Assembly (NCBI GenBank): GCA_045602005.1
Contig: JAZSAS010000071.1
Coordinates: 1-35,704 of the forward strand
Reading direction: 5' to 3'
DNA length: 35,704 nt
Source: UMGS755 sp045602005
GTDB lineage: Bacteria; Bacillota; Clostridia; UBA1381; UBA9506
Part shown: positions 30,525 through 35,704 of the stretch, one piece after another
How positions within the stretch are numbered: the stretch's first letter is position 1
Layout of the letters: every line of letters begins with the position of its first letter
Program-made: the position numbers and the translations under genes
Notes under the pieces: generated by a model
What the model was told of the DNA's origin: nothing
What the model saw: only the letters and a program-made list of their open reading frames with translations
Database searches by the model: none

Positions 30525-31475
30525 ATGTTGGAAATTGAAAAACCAAATGTTGAGTGTTTGGAGCTGAGTCCGGACGGGAAGTACGGAAAATTTACAGCAG
30601 AACCGCTGGAGCGGGGCTATGGCACAACTTTAGGCAATTCGCTGAGAAGAATGCTATTGTCCTCGTTGCCCGGTGCTGCTGCCACCAGCGTGAAAATCGA
30701 CGGTGTGCTTCATGAGTTTTCTACCATCCCCGGCGTTAAGGAAGATGTAACAGAAATTATTCTGAACATTAAGCAAATTGCTGTTAAGCTCCATTGCGAT
30801 ACACCGAAGGTTGTGTATATTGAAATGGAAGGCGAAGGCGAAATCAAAGCCGGCGACATTAAGCTGGATTCTGATATCGAGATTTTTAATCCCGATTTGC
30901 ACATCGCCACCTTGAACAAGGATGCCAAGCTGTATATGGAAATCACTTTCTGCAAAGGCAGAGGCTATGTTTCTGCTGAGCGGAACAAGCAGCTGAACCA
31001 GAACATCATTGGCGTGATTCCTGTTGACTCAATTTACACACCGGTTCACCGGGTTAACTACTTTGTAGAAAACACCCGTGTGGGACAAATCACCGATTAT
31101 GATAAACTCACGCTGGAGGTATGGACCAACGGCTCCATCCGTCCCGATGAGGCAGTGAGTCTGGCTGCTAAAATCATAAATGAGCATTTAATGCAGTTCA
31201 TTGACCTGTCAGAAGAGGCGAAGAATGCTGAAATTATGATTGAGAAGGAAGAGGGCAAAAAGGAAAAGGTTCTGGAGATGACCATCGAGGAACTGGATCT
31301 TTCTGTTCGTTCCTATAACTGCTTAAAGCGTGCCGGTATCAATACGGTAGAAGATTTGACCAAGCGTACCGAAGAGGATATGGTCAAGGTGAGAAACCTA
31401 GGCCGCAAATCTTTGGAAGAAGTGATTGAAAAGCTTCACGGACTGGGTCAGACCTTTGCAAAGAAAGAAGACTAA
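30525..31475 (+). CDS. rpoA: RNA polymerase alpha subunit
   Basis: Assembles the RNA polymerase core and contacts UP elements and activators. 316 aa: the N-terminal dimerisation domain (about 1-230; GYGTTLGNSLRRMLLSSLPG) is followed by a linker rich in Glu/Lys and the C-terminal domain (about 250-316; LDLSVRSYNCLKRAGINTVE, VRNLGRKSLEEV). AGAGGGAGG lies before the ATG, in a 100-bp gap after rpsD. Confidence 0.98.
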   Translation: MLEIEKPNVECLELSPDGKYGKFTAEPLERGYGTTLGNSLRRMLLSSLPGAAATSVKIDGVLHEFSTIPGVKEDVTEIILNIKQIAVKLHCDTPKVVYIEMEGEGEIKAGDIKLDSDIEIFNPDLHIATLNKDAKLYMEITFCKGRGYVSAERNKQLNQNIIGVIPVDSIYTPVHRVNYFVENTRVGQITDYDKLTLEVWTNGSIRPDEAVSLAAKIINEHLMQFIDLSEEAKNAEIMIEKEEGKKEKVLEMTIEELDLSVRSYNCLKRAGINTVEDLTKRTEEDMVKVRNLGRKSLEEVIEKLHGLGQTFAKKED

Positions 31476-31486
31476 TAAACTATATG

Positions 31487-31537
31487 CGGCAGGCCTACAT
31501 CCTCTACGCAGTAAAAAAATTTACTGTCAGGCCGCCG
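31487..31537 (+). promoter_or_regulatory. Nested hairpin upstream of rplQ
   Basis: CGGC-A-GGCCT (31487-31496) pairs with AGGCC-GCCG (31529-31537) with one bulged A; inside it CAGTAAA (31509-31515) pairs with TTTACTG (31520-31526). It fills most of the rpoA-rplQ gap. No T tract; possibly a processing or autoregulatory structure. Confidence 0.45.
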
Positions 31538-31566
31538 ACCAAACCGACTAAAAGGAGGGTATTAAG

Positions 31567-31911
31567 ATGCCGGGTACAAGAAAACTGGGTCGTCCTACCG
31601 ACCAGAGAAACGCTATGCTCAGAAACCTTGTAACATCTCTTTTGGAAAACGGCAAGATTGAAACAACCGTCAGTCGTGCCAAAGAAACCAGAAGTATGGC
31701 TGAGAAAATGATTACACTGGGCAAGGATAACACCTTAGCTTCCAGAAGAAGCGCTTTATCTTATCTGATGAAGAAAAGTGTGGTATATAAGCTTTTTGAA
31801 GAAATCGCTCCTAAGTATGCAGAGCGCAACGGCGGATATACCAGAATCATTAAGGCTGGCCCCAGAAGAGGCGACGGTGCTGAGATGGCTATCATTGAAC
31901 TGGTAGACTAA
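31567..31911 (+). CDS. rplQ: Ribosomal protein L17
   Basis: A 50S tunnel-exit protein; 114 aa. RKLGRPTDQRNAMLRNLVTSL and the C-terminal GGYTRIIKAGPRRGDGAEMA are canonical. AAAGGAGGG precedes the ATG. Last gene of the long operon; a strong terminator follows. Confidence 0.98.
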   Translation: MPGTRKLGRPTDQRNAMLRNLVTSLLENGKIETTVSRAKETRSMAEKMITLGKDNTLASRRSALSYLMKKSVVYKLFEEIAPKYAERNGGYTRIIKAGPRRGDGAEMAIIELVD

Positions 31912-31918
31912 TGATTTT

Positions 31919-31957
31919 TAAAAGAGCTGTATCTTTAAAGGATGCAGCTCTTTTTTT
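31919..31957 (+). terminator. Terminator of the ribosomal operon
   Basis: AAAGAGCTGTATC (31921-31933) pairs with GATGCAGCTCTTT (31941-31953) with one wobble, and the 3' arm ends in a run of seven T (31951-31957). Confidence 0.95.
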
Positions 31958-32055
31958 GTGTTATAATGAACGCTTACCGAAAGAAATTTTATAAAATGCG
32001 TTCATTGCAACACAAATTACCTTATTTTTTATCTTTTCATTGGGTAATTTGTGTT
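31957..32055. repeat. Nested inverted repeats between rplQ and sfsA
   Basis: TGTGTT-ata-ATGAACGC (31957-31973) is inverted against GCGTTCAT-tgc-AACACA (31998-32014): 14 of 17 positions pair. AACACAAATTACC (32009-32021) is a perfect 13-bp inverted repeat with GGTAATTTGTGTT (32043-32055). The AACACA block is shared, so the two folds compete. Two TGTTATAAT motifs (extended -10 shape) lie at the edges. The last arm overlaps the sfsA stop. It could be a bidirectional terminator or a small mobile-element remnant. Confidence 0.75.
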
Positions 32056-32734
32056 ATAATACAATTTTTACCGGTTGAGTAATGAAAATGCTGTCCTCGG
32101 TTACATCACAATCCACTGCCAAAATGTGCACGCCGGCCTCATTTGCCTGCCTTAGCGCCTGCCCAAAGGCAGGGTGAGTTTCATCGTTAGGCGAAAAGTG
32201 CACAGCATTCTTCATTTGAATCACAAACACGGCATAGGCTTCGTATCCCTGTCGGGTGCATGCCGCAAGCTCCTGCAAATGCTTCACACCTCGCAGTGTC
32301 GGTGCATCGGGAAAACGTGCCACGCCGTTCTCCTCTAAGGTCACACCTTTTACTTCTACAAAAATTTGTTTTTCCCTTGTTTCCAAATAAAAGTCAAACC
32401 GTGAACTGCCATAGGTCACCTCCGGTTTCATCAGGGTCACATTTTCAAATAGTCCACCTTTTTGCACCCATTCGGCAAATAACCGGTTTGGGGCCTGGCT
32501 GTCTATATTGATCAGTTTATTGCCTTTATAGACAGAAATCAGGTCAAATTTTGTTTTTCGATTGGGGTTATTCGTTTCCTGCACAAAAATTTCAGCCCCC
32601 GGAATTAACAGTTCCCGACACCTGCCTGTGTTTTTCACGTGGCAGAGTTGTTCTTTGCCGTCAAGCTCAATCTGTGCAATGAACCGGTTGGGACGGGCAA
32701 GGAAACGGGCGGGGTGAATTCGTTCATATATCAT
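32054..32734 (-). CDS. sfsA: SfsA family protein (DNA/sugar-fermentation stimulation protein)
   Basis: A 226-aa protein of the SfsA family, named for stimulating maltose genes in E. coli; the fold includes a predicted nuclease-like core. RPNRFIAQIEL (OB-like N-terminal part), VKNTGRCRELLIPG, YGSSRFDFYLE and VEVKGVTLE (the Asp and Glu-x-Lys of a nuclease-type site) are visible. The start is ATG 32734 with AGAGGTG upstream on the minus strand; the longer reading to 32923 overlaps its own promoter and the rubrerythrin gene. Biological role is unclear in Firmicutes. Confidence 0.92.
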   Translation of the reverse strand: MIYERIHPARFLARPNRFIAQIELDGKEQLCHVKNTGRCRELLIPGAEIFVQETNNPNRKTKFDLISVYKGNKLINIDSQAPNRLFAEWVQKGGLFENVTLMKPEVTYGSSRFDFYLETREKQIFVEVKGVTLEENGVARFPDAPTLRGVKHLQELAACTRQGYEAYAVFVIQMKNAVHFSPNDETHPAFGQALRQANEAGVHILAVDCDVTEDSIFITQPVKIVL

Positions 32735-32755
32735 TTTCTGCACCTCTTTTTCTGC

Positions 32756-32784
32756 ATTGTACCATGAATCCCGCTCCTTGTCAA
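32756..32784 (-). promoter_or_regulatory. Promoter of sfsA
   Basis: On the minus strand TTGACA (complement of 32779-32784) and TACAAT (complement of 32756-32761) are exactly 17 bp apart. It excludes the longer sfsA reading. Confidence 0.88.
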
Positions 32785-32849
32785 ACCACCTGCATAAAAA
32801 ACAAAACCCTGGATAAACTAACAGAAAACACCACGAAAGGAAGAATAAT

Positions 32850-33383
32850 ATGAATTTAGCAGGTACAAAAACAGAACAGAATTTAAGGACAGCCTTTGCA
32901 GGGGAATCACAGGCAAGAAACAAATATACTTATTATGCCTCCGTCGCCCAGAAAGAGGGCTATGAACAAATTGCCGGTATTTTTAGGGCAACCGCAGAGA
33001 ATGAAAGGGCTCATGCAAAAATCTGGTATAAGCTTTTAGGAGGCATTCGAGATACGGAGACTAACCTGAAAGATGCGGCTGCCGGGGAGAACAGCGAATG
33101 GACCGAGATGTATGCAGAATTTGCCAAAACCGCAGAAGAAGAGGGGTTTTCTTCTATTGCCAAGCTGTTTTCTCAGGTGGCAGCCATTGAAAAGGAACAC
33201 GAGGAACGCTATCGTGCCTTGATTGAAAACGTACAAAATAAGCAGGTGTTCAACCGTCCCACCGAGCAAACCTGGATTTGCCGGAATTGCGGCCATATTC
33301 ACACGGGCACATCAGCACCCAACGTTTGCCCAGTGTGTGCCCACCCTCAAAGCTATTTTGAAATCAGAAAAAAGAATTATTAA
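32850..33383 (+). CDS. rbr: Classical rubrerythrin (diiron then rubredoxin)
   Basis: Predicted NADH-linked (through rubredoxin reductase) H2O2 reductase. 177 aa: an N-terminal ferritin-like domain (1-140) with diiron motifs GESQARNKY, ENERAHA and EKEHEERY, then a C-terminal rubredoxin with CRNCG and CPVC. AAAGGAAG precedes the ATG. It is divergent from sfsA and not in the perR cluster. I see no convincing promoter of its own; one may overlap the sfsA promoter region. Confidence 0.94.
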   Translation: MNLAGTKTEQNLRTAFAGESQARNKYTYYASVAQKEGYEQIAGIFRATAENERAHAKIWYKLLGGIRDTETNLKDAAAGENSEWTEMYAEFAKTAEEEGFSSIAKLFSQVAAIEKEHEERYRALIENVQNKQVFNRPTEQTWICRNCGHIHTGTSAPNVCPVCAHPQSYFEIRKKNY

Positions 33384-33458
33384 AATTCAGCCAAATAACA
33401 AACAAAAAGGAATCTAAAATTACTGTAACACAAAACAATGAATTTTTCGTGTAAAGCC

Positions 33459-33487
33459 TTGACTTTTCCATCCGGCTAAGATACAAT
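33459..33487 (+). promoter_or_regulatory. Promoter of the MATE gene
   Basis: TTGACT (33459-33464) and TACAAT (33482-33487) have a 17-bp spacer. The leader is about 25-30 nt and contains AAAAGGAG. Confidence 0.8.
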
Positions 33488-33520
33488 AAGCGGGGACACA
33501 GAAAAGGAGATGGCACAGGC

Positions 33521-34900
33521 ATGAAGAAAAGAAAGATTGATATGGTTAACGGTCCGTTGCCAGTCAACATGATTCGCTTTGTGATTCCAATTGTTCTCAC
33601 CGGTGTTCTGCAGCTGATGTTCAACGCCTGCGATTTGGTGGTTGTGGGGCAGTTTGCAGGAGATCGTGCGTTGGCGGCTGTGGGTGCAACCGGTGCCTTA
33701 ATCAACCTGCTAGTGGGTATGGTTACCGGTCTTTCTGTGGGTGCCAATGTTTTGGCTGCACAGTTTTACGGAGCGAAAGACCATGAAAACATCGATAAAA
33801 TCGTTCACACGTCGGTGTTGCTTAGTTTTATCTGCGGTGTCATTTTATCTGTAGTCGGCGTTTTTCTGTCTCGCCCCTGCCTTGTGGCAATGAACACACC
33901 CACTGATGTTCTTGATTTGGCTGTGTTATATATGCGGATTTATTTTCTGGGCATTCCTGCCGCCATGGTGTTTAACTTTGGCTCGGCACTGCTTCGTGCA
34001 CAAGGAAACAGCAGACATCCTTTATTGTTCTTGACAATAGCCGGTGTTATCAATGTGATTTTGAATTTAATTCTTGTGATTGCTTTTGATAGAAGTGTTG
34101 ATGGCGTCGCTGCGGCAACAGCAGTTTCTCAATATGTTGCGGCGGCTTTGATTATTCTATTTTTAAAAGACCCCAGCAAGCAGGGATGCTTGACATGGAG
34201 ACGGTTGCGTCTTGACGGTGTGCTTTTAAAGAAAATTTTTCGAATTGGCATTCCAGCCGGCATCAACGGCATGGTGTTTTCCTTTGCGAATATGCAGATT
34301 CAAGCCTCTGTCAACACCTTTGGCTCTGCTGCAATGGCAGGCTGTTTGGCTGCTGCCAACATTGAAGGCTTTATTTATACGGCCATGAATTCTTTTTCAC
34401 AAAGCTCGCTGAATTTTACCGGGCAGAATATTGGTGCCGGCAAAAAGAACCGCATTCCCAAGATTCTGGGTATTCACCTGTTGTTTGTGAGCATTGTGGG
34501 TTTGACTTTGGGAATGCTGATGTATTTTTTCAGGCGGCCGCTTTTGTCCTTATATATCACCGACCCGGCCTCTATGGAAGCTGCCTTTTCCAGAATGCAA
34601 ATTATTTCTGTTTCTTATTTCCTGTGCGGTTTTTTGGAAGTTATCATGGGCGTCATCCGTGGCATGGGTTATGCCATTGCACCTATGATTATTTCCATGT
34701 TAGGTGCTTGTGGTTTGCGGCTTGTGTGGATTGCAACCATTTTTAAGGCATCGCCCAGTCTAACAGTGTTATATATGAGCTTTCCGGTTTCCTGGGTTGT
34801 CACAATTCTGGCATATTTTGTGTGTTATTTAATTGCCATTCGTAGGCTCAACCGGAAGAGAGAAACAAACAGCGTGAATCCGGAACCTAAAATCACATAA
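33521..34900 (+). CDS. MATE-family multidrug/organic cation exporter
   Basis: An inner-membrane antiporter of the MATE (MOP) superfamily that couples Na+ or H+ entry to export of cationic compounds. 459 aa with about 12 hydrophobic helices in two similar halves; NGPLPVNMIRFVIPIVLTGVL opens the first half, and GIPAGINGMVFSFANMQIQ marks the start of the second. AAAAGGAG lies about 12 bases before the ATG. It is a single-gene unit. The substrate is unknown; many clostridial genomes carry several such exporters. Confidence 0.92.
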   Translation: MKKRKIDMVNGPLPVNMIRFVIPIVLTGVLQLMFNACDLVVVGQFAGDRALAAVGATGALINLLVGMVTGLSVGANVLAAQFYGAKDHENIDKIVHTSVLLSFICGVILSVVGVFLSRPCLVAMNTPTDVLDLAVLYMRIYFLGIPAAMVFNFGSALLRAQGNSRHPLLFLTIAGVINVILNLILVIAFDRSVDGVAAATAVSQYVAAALIILFLKDPSKQGCLTWRRLRLDGVLLKKIFRIGIPAGINGMVFSFANMQIQASVNTFGSAAMAGCLAAANIEGFIYTAMNSFSQSSLNFTGQNIGAGKKNRIPKILGIHLLFVSIVGLTLGMLMYFFRRPLLSLYITDPASMEAAFSRMQIISVSYFLCGFLEVIMGVIRGMGYAIAPMIISMLGACGLRLVWIATIFKASPSLTVLYMSFPVSWVVTILAYFVCYLIAIRRLNRKRETNSVNPEPKIT

Positions 34901-34935
34901 TAGGTTAGGCCTTGAGAGTTTATATCATTTTTATT

Positions 34936-34963
34936 AGGGACTGTGACTTTAGTCACAGTCCCT
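34936..34963 (+). terminator. Hairpin after the MATE gene
   Basis: A perfect stem AGGGACTGTGAC (34936-34947) with GTCACAGTCCCT (34952-34963) has a TTTA loop. The T tract after it is poor (TATTGTA). It is probably the MATE terminator, and may also shield the IS element that begins just after. Confidence 0.65.
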
Positions 34964-35017
34964 TATTGTATACCGAAAACCATGCGATAGTCGCGTGGTT
35001 CAATAAAGGTTAACCGA

Positions 35018-35046
35018 TGAACAAAAATCCTCCAATGTGTTATAAT
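35018..35046 (+). promoter_or_regulatory. Likely tnpA promoter (extended -10)
   Basis: TGTTATAAT (35038-35046) is a perfect extended -10. Seventeen bases upstream lies TGAACA (35018-35023), a poor -35. Transcription would start near 35052, after the left arm of the leader inverted repeat. Confidence 0.6.
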
Positions 35047-35091
35047 AAATGCGACCTGCCAGTCGAAAATAAAAAACACATTGGAGGATTT
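35025..35091 (+). promoter_or_regulatory. Inverted repeat that can hide the tnpA ribosome site
   Basis: A perfect 17-bp inverted repeat: 35025-35041 with 35075-35091, loop of 33 nt with a small CGAC/GTCG stem (35052-35065). The right arm contains the GGAGG ribosome site (35083-35087), and the left arm lies between the -35 and -10 of the likely tnpA promoter. A transcript entering from the MATE side would fold and block translation; one started at the element's own promoter would lack the left arm. Confidence 0.8.
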
Positions 35092-35095
35092 ATCT

Positions 35096-35565
35096 ATGAA
35101 AAAAGAAACCATAGACACAAATAGTTTAGCACATACAAAATGGGATTGCAAGTACCATATAGTGTTTGCCCCTAAATACAGACGCAAAGTGTTTTTCGAA
35201 GAAAAACGCATGGAAATAAGGGAGATATTACGACAATTATGCCAATGGAAAGGAGTAGAAATTATAGAAGGAGAAGTATGTCCAGATCATATACATATGT
35301 TAGTAAGTATCCCCCCCAAATGGGCGTTTCGGGTTTTATGGGATATTTGAAAGGCAAAAGTGCTCTACTCATATTTCAAAGGTGGGGAAATATGAAATTT
35401 GCATACCGAAACCGCGAGTTTTGGTGTAAGGGATACTACGTTGATACCGCGGGGAAGAATACAAAAGCGATAAAGAAATATATAGAAGAACAACTAAAAA
35501 GAGATAAGGAAAGTGACCAATTAAGTATGTTCGACCCGCGGGACCCATTTATGGGTAGTAAGTAG
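35096..35565 (+). pseudogene. tnpA: IS200-type Y1 transposase TnpA, frameshifted
   Basis: A single-strand DNA transposase of the HUH family. From ATG 35096 (GGAGG eight bases before) it reads the typical start TKWDCKYHIVFAPKYRRK and the HIH metal motif in CPDHIHMLV. Frame 1 then stops at 35350. The rest, GVSGFMGYLKGKSAL to KYIEEQ (with the catalytic Tyr and the Gln four residues on) and MFDP, is in the -1 frame. One base is missing at or near C7-A3 (35311-35320). Unless the ribosome or polymerase slips there, the product lacks its tyrosine and is inactive. Confidence 0.9.
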
Positions 35566-35673
35566 CAGATGCATGGCTGGCAGGCCAATAAAAAACGCAC
35601 TTGTGCGTAGCCGGTAGTATTAGGGCTATGCCCGAAAATGAAAAACCCCCCGTTATACGGGGGGATATTTATT
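35543..35673 (+). repeat. IS200 right end, structured; pair of the copy at 206-334
   Basis: Predicted elements: ACCCA/TGGGT (35543-35556, inside the tnpA 3' end), outer stem CTGGC (35577-35581) with GCCGG (35610-35614), apical stem ACGCA (35595-35599) with TGCGT (35604-35608), GGGC/GCCC (about 35623-35633) and CCCCCCGT/ACGGGGGG (35646-35664). Compared with the first copy, the apical stem changed at both paired positions (T-A to A-T), and the outer stem changed A to G opposite T, which keeps a wobble pair. It probably includes the TnpA recognition hairpin and may be transcribed. Confidence 0.8.
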
Positions 35674-35704
35674 TTACTAGTTTATATTTTTAGATGCAAG
35701 TTCA

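Larger units (their letters stand above)
34970..35676 (+). mobile_element. IS200-family insertion sequence
   Basis: A single-gene IS200/IS605-type element of about 0.7 kb with no tnpB. The left end has an imperfect palindrome AACCATGCGA/TCGCGTGGTT (34978-35000). A leader inverted repeat overlaps the tnpA ribosome site. The right end (from inside the tnpA 3' end to about 35673) has a set of hairpins ending in CCCCCCGT/ACGGGGGG (35646-35664). There are no terminal inverted repeats or target duplications, as expected for Y1 transposases. The exact ends are estimates. The right end is shared with the orphan repeat at 206-334. Confidence 0.88.

Noticed and set aside
34970..35704. TnpB or IscB nuclease partner for the IS200 element
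   Set aside because: No reading frame with RuvC-like motifs lies beside tnpA in the window; the element ends about 30 bp before the window edge, so a partner just outside cannot be excluded.

Overview
The window is a chromosomal segment of an anaerobic, low-to-mid GC Gram-positive bacterium, most probably a gut-type member of class Clostridia. Signs of this are the Firmicutes-type S10-spc-alpha ribosomal super-operon ending in rplQ, a KOW-domain protein between map and infA, zinc-type S14 and zinc-type adenylate kinase, strong Shine-Dalgarno sites with many GTG/TTG starts, and an O2/peroxide defence set typical of strict anaerobes (flavodiiron protein, reverse and classical rubrerythrin, rubredoxin, PerR). 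I cannot name a species.

Layout. 1-595 is gene-free and repeat-rich: a palindromic extragenic repeat with a tandemly expanded hairpin arm, then an orphan copy of an IS200-type right end, then a promoter. 596-2212 is a membrane-anchored M23 cell-wall peptidase. 2300-4811 (minus) is an operon of a flavodiiron/flavin-reductase/rubredoxin fusion and trmO. 5060-7065 (plus) is an oxidative-stress and iron cluster: PerR, reverse rubrerythrin, a BFD-like [2Fe-2S] protein, ferritin and a small rubredoxin. 7120-10346 (minus) is a degV-lysC-bactofilin-mntP unit behind a consensus promoter. 10347-10980 is a gene-free, structured leader region before GTP-type PEP carboxykinase (10981-12771). An unrecognised 416-aa protein and a Mn-type CDF exporter follow.

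16066-31911 is one long plus-strand ribosomal transcription unit: rpsJ-rplC-rplD-rplW-rplB-rpsS-rplV-rpsC-rplP-rpmC-rpsQ-rplN-rplX-rplE-rpsN-rpsH-rplF-rplR-rpsE-rpmD-rplO-secY-adk-map-KOW-infA-rpmJ-rpsM-rpsK-rpsD-rpoA-rplQ. It is preceded by a promoter and a structured leader, and closed by a strong terminator. Several gaps inside it hold clean hairpins that may be autoregulatory sites.

32054-34900 holds sfsA (minus), classical rubrerythrin and a MATE exporter. 34970-35676 is an IS200-family insertion sequence with a frameshifted TnpA. Its right end is about 90% identical to the orphan copy at 206-334, and the differences include compensatory changes in predicted stems.

How the genes work together: the flavodiiron protein, the rubrerythrins and rubredoxin should reduce O2 and H2O2. 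PerR would sense peroxide, and ferritin with the BFD-like protein would store and release iron. MntP and the CDF exporter would set manganese levels. The rest is largely housekeeping. The least conventional material is the IS200-related repeat family, the self-occluding tnpA leader, the rubredoxin with a shortened metal knuckle, the structured region before pckG, and the nested inverted repeats at 31957-32055.
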